Assembly (NCBI RefSeq): GCF_005768555.2
Contig: NZ_VCHX02000071.1
Location: forward strand, 21,263-85,262
Direction: 5' to 3'
DNA from: Streptomyces sporangiiformans
Lineage (GTDB): Bacteria; Actinomycetota; Actinomycetes; Streptomycetales; Streptomycetaceae
Length of the DNA stretch: 64,000 bases
The notes beneath the pieces are model-generated. The model was not told the DNA's origin. It saw only the letters and a program-made list of their open reading frames with translations, and did no database searches. The number at the start of each line of letters is the position of its first letter. Within the stretch, counting starts at the first letter, position 1. The position numbers and the translations under genes were made by a program. Of this stretch, positions 25,019-33,030 are shown one piece after another.

Positions 25019-25582
25019 TCACTCGTGATGGTCGGGGTCGGGCCAGTCTTCTCCGGTGAGGGTCGCCGTCATGCGCCCCTCTTCGAGTGCCACTTTCACG
25101 TCCATGCCGCTTGCCGCGGCCTCGACGAAGGCGCTGGGCGGCATGTCGTCGAGGAGGAAGACGAAATGCAGGAGGAACGGTGGCCAGTGCTGGTTCGCCA
25201 CCCCATCGGCGTCGAGCTGAAGGTTGGCCCTCCACGCCGCCTGGCAGAGGACCGAGACGAAGAGCCCCAGGAATCCGGCGCCCCGCAGGTCATCGGCGTT
25301 GTCGATCAGGACCGCGATGTCCTTTGTGGTGCCCCCGTGGCCGTGCCGGTCGTGAAGGCAGTCCACGAGCGCGTCCCAGTTGTGGCCGAAGTGGCCGGGG
25401 AAGGACAGCTCCCGGGCAAAGGCGGCGAACAGGTTCTTCGGCTCTCGCAGCTCCCGGCCGTCCATACGGAATACGCGCCCACCCTGTTCCCGCAGCCTGG
25501 CGGTCTCGGCGTTCAGCCATGGGTCGTCCCGGCGGGTGAAAACGACCCAGGGTGGCCGGCGCCGAGTGAGTGAGGTTGCCAT
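25019..25582 (-). CDS. Barstar family protein
   Basis: 187 residues from ATG 25582 (an upstream in-frame start adds 16 Arg/Ser-rich residues without support). The middle carries the barstar core: FRMDGRELREPKNLFAAFAR, then ELSFPGHFGHNWDALVDCLHD, where the NWDAL block is diagnostic. Barstar-like proteins inhibit small secreted RNases or act in toxin-immunity pairs. The chain is about twice the size of Bacillus barstar (90 residues), with added N- and C-terminal segments, as is usual for Streptomyces members. No barnase-like toxin gene lies nearby. Confidence 0.8.
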   Translation of the reverse strand: MATSLTRRRPPWVVFTRRDDPWLNAETARLREQGGRVFRMDGRELREPKNLFAAFARELSFPGHFGHNWDALVDCLHDRHGHGGTTKDIAVLIDNADDLRGAGFLGLFVSVLCQAAWRANLQLDADGVANQHWPPFLLHFVFLLDDMPPSAFVEAAASGMDVKVALEEGRMTATLTGEDWPDPDHHE

Positions 25583-25765
25583 GCGGGAGATCCTGGCACC
25601 GGAGCTCCGCGCGCTCGACCTGCGCGACATCGCACCAGTCGCTGCCGCCGCCCACCCATAGGTTCAGCCTTGGGCAGCCAAGGGAAATCGAGGGTGTACC
25701 GATGGGTGAAGGTTCCCCATACTCGCGTCAGGGGTCGAGGGGGTCGACAGCGAGGGAGCCTCACC

Positions 25766-27049
25766 ATGACTTCACCGCGCTACTGCGTCATCGGAGCCGG
25801 CGCCGCCGGCCTGGCGGCGCTCCAGGTCCTCACCGACCGCGGATTCGCCGTCGACTGCTTCGAACGCACCGACCGGGTCGGCGGACACTGGCACACCGAC
25901 TACGACTCGCTGCACCTGATCACCTCGCGCGACGTGTCCGGTTTCGACGGGTTCCCCATGCCGGCCGACTACCCCGTCTACCCCAGCCGTGACCAGATGC
26001 GGGCCTACCTGGAGAGCTTCGCCGAGCACCACGGGCTGCGCGAGCGGATCAGCTTCGGCACCGAGGTGACGGGGGTGAAGCCCGTCGGCCCCGCCGGCCG
26101 GGACGGCTGGGACGGCTGGACGGTCGAGACGTCCGACGGCGACATCAGGGAGTACGACGCGGTCCTCGTCGCCAACGGTCACCTGACCGACCCCTACATA
26201 CCGGATTACGACGGGAAGTTCACCGGCAAGCAGATCCATTCCGCGAACTACCGCAACGCCGCCGACCTCGAGGGCCGCCGCGTCCTGGTGGTGGGCGCCG
26301 GCAACTCCGGATGCGATCTGGTGGTGGACGCCGCCCATGCCCGGCTGGACGCGAACATCTCCGTACGGCACGGCCAGGTGTTCCAGCCCAAGGCGCTGTT
26401 CGGGAAACCCCGCGCGGAGCTGCGCTGGCTGACCAGGCTTCCCTCCTTCGCGCAGGAACGCCTCACCCGGGCGCTCATCAACATCGCTGTCGGACCGCCC
26501 ACCGCCTACCGGGGCCTGCCCGAGCCCGTCACCCGCAACCTCAACAAGCAGCGCCCGGTCGTCAACAACCTGCTGCTGTACTGGATCCAGCACGGCCGGA
26601 TCACCGTCCGGCCGGGCATCGAGCGGTTCGACGGCCCTACCGTGCACTTCACCGACGGCTCGGCCACGCAGATCGACACCGTCGTCTGGGCCACCGGGTT
26701 CAAGACCTCGTTCCCGTTCCTCGACCCCGGCCTGCTGACCTGGCAGGAGCGCACCCCGCTGCGGGTCGCCGGGCTCACCGTCCCCGTCGGCCTCGAGCGG
26801 CTCTTCTTCATCGGCCTCGCCGCGCCCCGCGGTCCCCAACTGCCCGTCTACTCGGCCCAGGCGAAGCTCGTCGCCCGTTTCCTGGAGCTGCAGCAGCGCG
26901 ATTGTGTCGCGCTGTCCGGTTTCTTCAGCGGCCGGCAGACCCCGGACGCGCGGATCGACATCGTACGGAAGGTGTGGCTGAAGCAAATGGACGCCACCCA
27001 CAAGGCGCTCGGCCCGCTCGCGCGCGGCGCCACAGGAGGTGCCCGTTGA
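25766..27049 (+). CDS. Flavin-containing monooxygenase (FMO family)
   Basis: 427 residues from ATG 25766. FAD-binding Rossmann motif VIGAGAAGLAALQ near the start, NADPH-binding VVGAGNSGCDLVVD in the middle, and the FMO signature F-x-G-x3-H-x3-Y at residues 152-162 (FTGKQIHSANY). The ending Tyr rather than Trp-Pro/Asp favours an N- or S-oxygenating FMO over a Baeyer-Villiger enzyme. A later DTVVWATGFK block is also typical. It overlaps the SDR gene (TTG start inside its stop), so the two probably act in sequence on one substrate. Substrate unknown. Confidence 0.9.
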   Translation: MTSPRYCVIGAGAAGLAALQVLTDRGFAVDCFERTDRVGGHWHTDYDSLHLITSRDVSGFDGFPMPADYPVYPSRDQMRAYLESFAEHHGLRERISFGTEVTGVKPVGPAGRDGWDGWTVETSDGDIREYDAVLVANGHLTDPYIPDYDGKFTGKQIHSANYRNAADLEGRRVLVVGAGNSGCDLVVDAAHARLDANISVRHGQVFQPKALFGKPRAELRWLTRLPSFAQERLTRALINIAVGPPTAYRGLPEPVTRNLNKQRPVVNNLLLYWIQHGRITVRPGIERFDGPTVHFTDGSATQIDTVVWATGFKTSFPFLDPGLLTWQERTPLRVAGLTVPVGLERLFFIGLAAPRGPQLPVYSAQAKLVARFLELQQRDCVALSGFFSGRQTPDARIDIVRKVWLKQMDATHKALGPLARGATGGAR

Positions 27050-27792
27050 GAACAAGTGCACGCCTTTCCGGGAGAACCGCCATCGTCACGGGCGCGGCCC
27101 GTGGCCAGGGGGCCTCGCATGCCCGACGTCTCGCCGCCGAGGGAGCGCGCGTCCTCGCATGCGACGTCCAGGACGACGTGGGCAAGGCCGAAGCGGCCTG
27201 GCTGCGTCAGCGCGGCCTCGACGTGGAGTACCTCCACCTCGATGTGAGTTCGCCGCCGGACTGGGCGCGGGCCGTCACCGTCGTCCGGGACGCCTTCGGC
27301 CGCCTGGACGTGCTGGTGAACAACGCGAAGATCATCCATGTGAACCCGCTGCTCGAAGAGCGCATCGAGGACTGGAACACCACCCTCGCGGTCAACACCA
27401 CCGGCCCGCTGCTGGGCATCCAGGCCGTCGTACCGCTGATGCGCGAGAGCGGAGGCGGATCCATCGTCAACGTCTCGTCGGTCTCCGGGATCGTCGGGGC
27501 CGTCGGTCACGTCGCGTACTGCGCCAGCAAGGCGGCGCTGGGCGCGATCACCAGGACCGCCGCGCTCGAACTCGCCGCCGACGGTATCCGGGTCAACGCG
27601 ATCTGTCCCGGAGGGGTCAGCACTCCCATGAACGCGAACGAGAAAGAGGGCGGCGTGGTGCCGCAGACCCCGATGGGCCGTCGGGCCCACCTCCGGGAGA
27701 TCTCCGGTGCGGTCGCCCATCTCGCCTCCGACGACTCCGCTTTCACGACCGGAACGGAGATCGTCATCGATGGCGGCCTCCTCGCCCACTGA
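27046..27792 (+). CDS. Short-chain dehydrogenase/reductase
   Basis: 248 residues from TTG 27046, chosen because AGGAGGT lies at about 27033-27039 and the start overlaps the FMO stop. Classic SDR features: TGAARGQG cofactor loop, the NNA motif followed by Lys instead of Gly (NNAK), VNVSSVSG with the catalytic Ser, and YCASK with Tyr and Lys. The Asp after the second strand suggests NAD(H) preference. It likely oxidises or reduces an alcohol/ketone linked to the FMO reaction. Confidence 0.9.
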   Translation: MRTSARLSGRTAIVTGAARGQGASHARRLAAEGARVLACDVQDDVGKAEAAWLRQRGLDVEYLHLDVSSPPDWARAVTVVRDAFGRLDVLVNNAKIIHVNPLLEERIEDWNTTLAVNTTGPLLGIQAVVPLMRESGGGSIVNVSSVSGIVGAVGHVAYCASKAALGAITRTAALELAADGIRVNAICPGGVSTPMNANEKEGGVVPQTPMGRRAHLREISGAVAHLASDDSAFTTGTEIVIDGGLLAH

Positions 27793-27795
27793 GCG

Positions 27796-27978
27796 TTGTC
27801 CACTGGTCAACACCCCGGCGCCCGTGTCGGCGGGCGCATCGAGCAGGCCGTCGCCACCGTTCCCCTCGGCCGGGCGGCACGCCCGGAGGAGATCGCCGAC
27901 TGGGTATGGACGCTCTGCCGCGGCTACTGCATGACCGGCGAAACCCTGGTCGTCAGCGGCGGTCTCACCGTCCGCTGA
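27796..27978 (+). pseudogene. C-terminal remnant of a second SDR
   Basis: About 60 codons directly after the SDR stop. From ~27820 the frame reads GGRIEQAVATVPLGRAARPE, then EIADWVWTLC, then TGETLVVSGGLTVR, which is the last ~50 residues of an SDR (dimer helix and C-terminal strand). The Rossmann part and active site are missing. It is not a simple copy of the upstream SDR end, which reads TGTEIVIDGGLLAH, so it comes from a different family member. Most likely a deletion left only the 3' end. Confidence 0.7.
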
Positions 27979-27979
27979 C

Positions 27980-30010
27980 TCACCCGGACGTACTTTCCAA
28001 CGGCGGGAGAGCCCTCCCGGAACGGCTGCGGTCGGCCGGGGCTGGGCCCCCGCGGCGTGCCCGGTGGATCACCGCCCAGGCCGCCGCGGCATCCTGCACG
28101 CCCAGGCCGACGCTGCCGTAGAACACGATGTCGTCGGGATCGGTGCGGCCGGCCGCGCGGCCCACGACGACATCGCCGAGGGCCACGAGATCCTGCCGTC
28201 CGATGTCTCCGGACCGCAGAGCCGTCACCACCGGCCCGCACTGCACCGCGACGGTGGCGGGGTCGTCGACGACGACGGCGCTCGCCCGGCGCAGTACCTC
28301 CGCGTCGGTCTCGCAGCGCGTGGGCTCGACGGACCCGACGCTCACGACGGTGCAGCCCTTCGACAGCCAGGAGCCGAGGACGACGGGCTCTTCGCTGAGG
28401 GTGCACGCGGCGACGATGTGTGCGTCCGCCACCGCGTCCTCGGCGGTGGCTGCGGCCTCCACCTCGATGCCCTCGATGCCCAGCTCGGCGGCGAGTTCGG
28501 CTGCGGCAGCCAGGCGGTTCTCCGGTGTGGGGCTCCAGATCCGCACCGACCGCAGCGCGCGTACCCGGGCGATGGCGCGTACGTGAGCACGGGCCTGTAC
28601 TCCGGAGCCGATGACCGCGAGGCGGGTGGCGTCCGGGCGAGCGAGAGCGTCGACGGCGAGGGCGCTGCCCGCGGCCGTGCGCAGGGTCGTCACCGTGGTC
28701 CCGTCCATCACGGCGACGGGCCGGCCGGTCTCCGGGTCGAGCACGGTGATCAGGGCGTGGACGTTGGGCAGCCCGCGTGCGGTGTTGCCCTCGTTGACGC
28801 TGCCGAACTTGCTGACCGCGCCGGTGTCCGCCGACAGGCGGGAGGCGTAGCAGAAGACGATCGAGCCGTCGAAGCGGCTGGAGTAGTGGATCTTGTCCGG
28901 CAGTTCGGCGGTCCCGTTGCCCAGGGCGGCGAAGGCCACGCGCTGGGAGTCGATCGCCGTGTCGGGATCGAAGAGGATTGCCACCTGGCTGCGGGACAGG
29001 AACAGGATCTCTTCGGGCAGTTCGTCGGGCATGTCGTCGTGCACGTCTTCGGACATTTCCTCGGGCGTTTCTTCCGGCATCTGCTCTCGCTTCCTCGTCA
29101 CGGGGACCTGCCCGGGCGCGTCCCCCGCGGCGGACGAGGCGCCGAGCGCCACGCCGCCGGCGACGAGCAGGCTTCCGAGCAGCTGTCCGGGACCGAAGCT
29201 TCCCGTGCCCACGATCGGTGCCGTCAGCGCGGCCGAGACAGGGATCAGCCCGGACAACAGTGCCATGCCCACTGCCCCGATGCGGTGGATCGCCCCGAAC
29301 CACAGCACGATTCCCAGGACCGTCACCGCGAGGACCTGCCACGCCAGTGCCGCCGCCTCCACGCCGTCCGGCATCCGTACCCACGCCCGGCCGTCCAGGG
29401 CGAGCCCCAGCACGGCCGCCTCCACCGAGGCGATCGCGCAGGCGCAGGTGGTCAGCAGCAGCGGCCCCAGGGCCCTCAGTACGGGCACCACGAACAGGGC
29501 CATGACCACTTCCCCGCTCATCGCCGCCAGTGACCAGACCAGGCCGGCCGCGTCGGTCCGTCCCAGCCCCTGGACCACGGCTGCCCCCGCCGCCACCACC
29601 AGCGCTCCGCAGGCCACCCGGCCCGAAGGCCGCCGCGACTCCATCAGCGGCGCCAGTATCGCCACCACGACCGGTGTGCACCCCACCACGACGCTGGGAA
29701 CGGCGGGCTCGGCGGTGCGCTCGGCGTTGAGCACCGCCACGTTGAACCCCACCAGGCCCCCCGCCGTCACCAGAGCGAGCCGCACCCACAGCCGGAGGGT
29801 GAGCCGGCGGACCGGTGCCCACCCCCGCCGGGCACAGAGCACGGCCAGCACCAGGAATCCGAGGGCGTACCGCACCGACTGCCCGCCCAGGAACGGGTAG
29901 TGCGCCATCAGGCTGCTCGCCACGAAGGACACGCCGACCAGGACGGCGGAGGCGGTTCCCATCAGCACGCCGAGTCGCTGCGACCGCGTCATGTCCGGTA
30001 TCGCGTTCAC
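27980..30010 (-). CDS. EamA-type exporter fused to ornithine cyclodeaminase-like enzyme
   Basis: One open frame of 676 residues from GTG 30010, overlapping the upstream flavoprotein stop (GTGA). Residues ~1-300 form a ten-segment EamA/DMT transporter, with an internal repeat and GAIHRIGAVGMALLSGLIPV. An acidic linker with PEETPEEMSEDVHDDMPDEL follows. Residues ~330-676 are an ornithine cyclodeaminase/mu-crystallin fold: NTARGLPNVHALITV, LRTAAGSALAVDALA, LAVIGSGVQARAHV and DIVFYGSVGLGVQDAAAAW. This family deaminates or reduces amino/imino acids with NAD(H). ATG 29080, preceded by GAGGAAG, could also start a separate 366-residue enzyme. A sequencing frameshift cannot be excluded. Confidence 0.8.
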   Translation of the reverse strand: MNAIPDMTRSQRLGVLMGTASAVLVGVSFVASSLMAHYPFLGGQSVRYALGFLVLAVLCARRGWAPVRRLTLRLWVRLALVTAGGLVGFNVAVLNAERTAEPAVPSVVVGCTPVVVAILAPLMESRRPSGRVACGALVVAAGAAVVQGLGRTDAAGLVWSLAAMSGEVVMALFVVPVLRALGPLLLTTCACAIASVEAAVLGLALDGRAWVRMPDGVEAAALAWQVLAVTVLGIVLWFGAIHRIGAVGMALLSGLIPVSAALTAPIVGTGSFGPGQLLGSLLVAGGVALGASSAAGDAPGQVPVTRKREQMPEETPEEMSEDVHDDMPDELPEEILFLSRSQVAILFDPDTAIDSQRVAFAALGNGTAELPDKIHYSSRFDGSIVFCYASRLSADTGAVSKFGSVNEGNTARGLPNVHALITVLDPETGRPVAVMDGTTVTTLRTAAGSALAVDALARPDATRLAVIGSGVQARAHVRAIARVRALRSVRIWSPTPENRLAAAAELAAELGIEGIEVEAAATAEDAVADAHIVAACTLSEEPVVLGSWLSKGCTVVSVGSVEPTRCETDAEVLRRASAVVVDDPATVAVQCGPVVTALRSGDIGRQDLVALGDVVVGRAAGRTDPDDIVFYGSVGLGVQDAAAAWAVIHRARRGGPAPADRSRSGRALPPLESTSG

Positions 30011-31329
30011 GTGGTCCGCGCGCCGGGCCGCCGGTACCGGGTCACCAATCGGTCCGGCAGGAACGGCCGGACGGCGTCCGGCAGCGCGCCGGCACCCAGG
30101 CCCGCGTTCACCATCTCGGTGATGAGCTCCGCGGTGGCGGGGGCCAGGGTGACGCCGAGCATCGCGTGGCCGCTCGCCACGAGGACGTTGTCCCGTCCGG
30201 GGAGCGGGCCGACGACCGGCAGGCCGTCGGGGGTCATCGGCCGCGCCCCGGTCCAGGCTCGTGGCGGGGAGGCGGGCGCCCCATCCTTCGGACACCCGCC
30301 CTCCAGATAAGCGCCTTCCGGACACCCGCCCTGCGGATACCCACCCTTCAGATACGCGCCGGCGGAGCGCACGATGCCGCGCAGACGATGTGCGTCAACC
30401 GTGCCTTCCGCACTGCCGAGTTCCATCGTTCCGGCGAACCGCACCCGTCCGGCGAGCGGGGTGAGCGCCACCCTGGCCTCGCTGAGATAGACGGCGTGCC
30501 GCAGCGGCACGGACCCGCTCGTGTCGTCGAACCCGTACCCCTTGCCCGCCCGGATGGGCAGTGGGCAGCCCGCCAGCCGGGACAGCCCGGCCGTCCGCAC
30601 CCCGGCCGCGAGCAGGAACACCTCGCCCTCGATGTCCTCTCCCCCGGCCACCAACGCCGACACGGCGGAGCCCCGGCTCCTTACGGCGGTCACCGGGCTG
30701 TCGTACCGGAAGCGGACGCCGCGTCCGCGGCAGGCGGATTCCAGACCGGCGGCCAGCGACGCGGGGTCGACGTGCCGCTCCTCCGGGTACAGGACCCCGC
30801 CCTTTACCTGCTCGCCCAGGGCGGGTTCGAGGTCTCGGACCTCGTCGCCGGAGAGCCCGGGGGGCGATGCGTCCACGGCGTGGTGCCGCATCGCCTCTCG
30901 CGTCCGGAAGGCCAGCAGCAGCCCCGCACGGTGATGCTCGAATGCGACGCCGTCGGTTTCGTAGGCATCCAGCAGTTCCGTGGTCCGCGAGTTGAGCGTG
31001 GCCAGCGCTTCCGCCCCGTGCTGGAAGTCGCGGGGATTGCAGTACCGGAGCATGCGCAGGAGGAAACGAAGATGTGCGGGGTCGGGGCTCGGCCGGATGT
31101 AGAGCGGGCTGTCGTTGCGGAGCATCCAGCGCAGGGCCTGCGACACCATCCCGGGCCCCGGCACCGGCGTCGACAAGGCCGGTGTGATCCACCCCGCGTT
31201 GTGCGAGGAGGCCCCCGATCCCGCACGGCCCGCCGCCTCGACGACCGTGACCGCGTGCCCGTCCCCGGCCAGGCGGTACGCCACGGCGAGTCCGATCACC
31301 CCGGCCCCGGCAACCACCACACTCGTCAC
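30007..31329 (-). CDS. FAD-dependent D-amino acid dehydrogenase-like oxidoreductase
   Basis: 440 residues from GTG 31329 (VTSVVVAG). DadA/glycine oxidase-type flavoprotein: VVVAGAGVIGLAVAYRLA, SGASSHNAGWITPALSTPVP, LLLAFRTREAM, GVLYPEERHVDPASLAAGL, and the C-terminal TPDGLPVVGPLPGRDNVLVA. It would oxidise a D-amino acid, proline-like or glycine-like amine to the imine, an apt partner for the ornithine cyclodeaminase half of the next gene. Odd feature: a 25-residue Gly/Pro/Tyr/Cys-rich insert (AYLKGGYPQGGCPEG and onward) encoded by tandem ~15-base repeats. Confidence 0.88.
   Translation of the reverse strand: MTSVVVAGAGVIGLAVAYRLAGDGHAVTVVEAAGRAGSGASSHNAGWITPALSTPVPGPGMVSQALRWMLRNDSPLYIRPSPDPAHLRFLLRMLRYCNPRDFQHGAEALATLNSRTTELLDAYETDGVAFEHHRAGLLLAFRTREAMRHHAVDASPPGLSGDEVRDLEPALGEQVKGGVLYPEERHVDPASLAAGLESACRGRGVRFRYDSPVTAVRSRGSAVSALVAGGEDIEGEVFLLAAGVRTAGLSRLAGCPLPIRAGKGYGFDDTSGSVPLRHAVYLSEARVALTPLAGRVRFAGTMELGSAEGTVDAHRLRGIVRSAGAYLKGGYPQGGCPEGAYLEGGCPKDGAPASPPRAWTGARPMTPDGLPVVGPLPGRDNVLVASGHAMLGVTLAPATAELITEMVNAGLGAGALPDAVRPFLPDRLVTRYRRPGARTT
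30283..30357 (-). repeat. Imperfect 15-bp tandem repeats inside the dadA-like gene
   Basis: About five imperfect units encode pentapeptides of the form (A/G)-(Y/C)-(L/P)-x-G, giving a Gly-Pro-Tyr-rich insert. GACACCCGCCCT recurs at about 30290 and 30320. The insert falls before the conserved TPDGLPVVGP block, in a surface loop of related flavoproteins. It keeps the reading frame and looks like slippage expansion. Confidence 0.6.
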
Positions 31330-31468
31330 TGCCGCGCCACCTCCGACTTCATGCCTTGTGCCCGTGGTTTCGCACCGTGTCCCCGAGGCAGCGGCACCCC
31401 GGGCGCGCAGGCGCGTCACGTCGGACGGACGCGCCCGTGCACCCGGGGTGATTCAGGCGGCCGCTCGC

Positions 31469-32212
31469 TCATCCTCCGAGGTAGGCCTTGACGATCTCCG
31501 GGTCCTCGGCCAGTTCGTCCGCGGGACCGTGGAGTTTCAGGGAGCCGGATTCCAGGACGTAGGCGCGGTCCGCGACATCGAGTGCGGCCAGCGCGTTCTG
31601 CTCCACGAGCAGCACCGTGGTGCCCTGCTCGCGGATCCGGACGATCGTTTCGAAGATGACGTCGACGAGCACCGGGGCGAGACCCATGGAGGGCTCGTCG
31701 AGCAGGAGCAGTTGCGGCCTCGCCATCATCGCCCGCCCGACGGCGAGCATCTGCTGCTCACCGCCGGACATGGTGCCCGCCTTCTGGTCGAGGCGTTCCC
31801 GGAGCCGGGGGAAGAGTTCGAGGATCATCTCCCGGTCCGCGGCGATCGCTTCCTTGTCCTTGCGCAGGAACGCGCCCATGTCGAGATTCTCGTCGACGGT
31901 CATCCGGGGGAAGATCCGCCGGCCCTCCGGCGAGTGGGCGATGCCGCGTCGGACGACTTCGTGATCGGGCACGCCGTTGAGCTGCCGGCCCAGGAAGGTC
32001 ATGGTGCCGCGACGCACCGGCAACAGGCCGGAGATGGCCCGCAGGGTGGTGGACTTGCCCGCGCCGTTCGAGCCGATCAGGGTGACGATCTCGCCGGGGT
32101 AGACGGTCAGCGACAGGCCCTTCACCGCGGCGATGTTGCCGTAGTAGACGTGGATCTCGTCGAGTTCGAGCATCGGTTCGCGCGTCTCGATCACGCCGCC
32201 TGCGCCGCTCAT
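31469..32212 (-). CDS. livF: Branched-chain amino acid ABC transporter ATP-binding protein LivF
   Basis: 247 residues from ATG 32212, overlapping the livG stop. Walker A GSNGAGKSTTLRAISGLLP, signature MSGGEQQMLAVGRAMM and Walker B LLLLDEPSMGLAP, with the LivF-type start MLELDEIHVYYGNIAAVKGL. It powers uptake of leucine/isoleucine/valine or related hydrophobic compounds. Last gene of the livKHMGF cluster; a 139-base gap separates it from the flavoprotein gene on the same strand. Confidence 0.95.
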   Translation of the reverse strand: MSGAGGVIETREPMLELDEIHVYYGNIAAVKGLSLTVYPGEIVTLIGSNGAGKSTTLRAISGLLPVRRGTMTFLGRQLNGVPDHEVVRRGIAHSPEGRRIFPRMTVDENLDMGAFLRKDKEAIAADREMILELFPRLRERLDQKAGTMSGGEQQMLAVGRAMMARPQLLLLDEPSMGLAPVLVDVIFETIVRIREQGTTVLLVEQNALAALDVADRAYVLESGSLKLHGPADELAEDPEIVKAYLGG

Positions 32213-33030
32213 GTGGTCTTGTCCCTTCCGGACTTGCCGAGATACGCCTCGATGACCCGGGTGTCGGACCTGATGTCGTCCGGGCTGCCTTCGGCGATCT
32301 TCTCTCCTCTGTCGAGCACGGTGATCCGGTCGGAGACCTGCATGACGACGCTCATGTCGTGCTCGATGAGCAGGACCGAGAGGTCCTTCTCGTCACGCAC
32401 CCGGTGGACGAACTGGGTGAACCGGCCGGACTCCTGGGGGTTCATGCCGGCGGTCGGTTCGTCGAGGAGCAGGATGCTCGGCTCGAGCGCGAGTGCCCGT
32501 GCGACCTCCAGCCGCCGCTGGTCGCCGTAGGAGAGGTTGCGCGCGTACTCGTTCGCGACCTTGCCGATGCCGACGAACTCCAGCAACTCCCGTGCCATCT
32601 CCTGGGCTTTGCGCTCCTCGCGGCGCTGGCGGGGGGTGCGCACGATGGTGTGGAAGGGCCCCGAGTGCAGCTTGGAGTGCATGGCGACCTTGACGTTCTC
32701 CTCGGCCGTCATCAGACCGAAGAGCCGGATGTTCTGGAACGTACGGGCCATGCCGAGGGCGGCGATCCGGTGCGGGACGAGGTTGGTGATGTCCGTCTCG
32801 CCCAGGACCACCCGACCGCTGGTCGCCCGGTAGAGGCCGGTGAGCACGTTGAAGAACGTCGTCTTGCCCGCCCCGTTGGGCCCGATCAGGCTGACCACCG
32901 ACTGCCCGGGAATGGTGAAGCTGACGTCGTTGACGGCGACCAGGCCGCCGAACTTCACGGTGATGCGGTCGGCGTGCAGTTTCACCGTCCCCGCGTCCAG
33001 CGATGCGTCTGTCTGCGGACTCGTCGTCAT
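32209..33030 (-). CDS. livG: Branched-chain amino acid ABC transporter ATP-binding protein LivG
   Basis: 273 residues from ATG 33030. Walker A GPNGAGKTTFFNVLTGLY, the LivG-specific MARTFQNIRLFGLMTAEENV, signature LSYGDQRRLEVARALA and Walker B ILLLDEPTAGMNP. It pairs with LivF beneath the LivH/LivM channel. The coding region overlaps both neighbours by four bases, consistent with a single operon. Confidence 0.95.
   Translation of the reverse strand: MTTSPQTDASLDAGTVKLHADRITVKFGGLVAVNDVSFTIPGQSVVSLIGPNGAGKTTFFNVLTGLYRATSGRVVLGETDITNLVPHRIAALGMARTFQNIRLFGLMTAEENVKVAMHSKLHSGPFHTIVRTPRQRREERKAQEMARELLEFVGIGKVANEYARNLSYGDQRRLEVARALALEPSILLLDEPTAGMNPQESGRFTQFVHRVRDEKDLSVLLIEHDMSVVMQVSDRITVLDRGEKIAEGSPDDIRSDTRVIEAYLGKSGRDKTT

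Noticed and set aside
25670..25765. N-terminal extension of the FMO upstream of 25766
   Set aside because: The added residues are Arg/Gly-rich without a Rossmann-type strand; the family normally starts a few residues before the GxGxxG motif, as from 25766.
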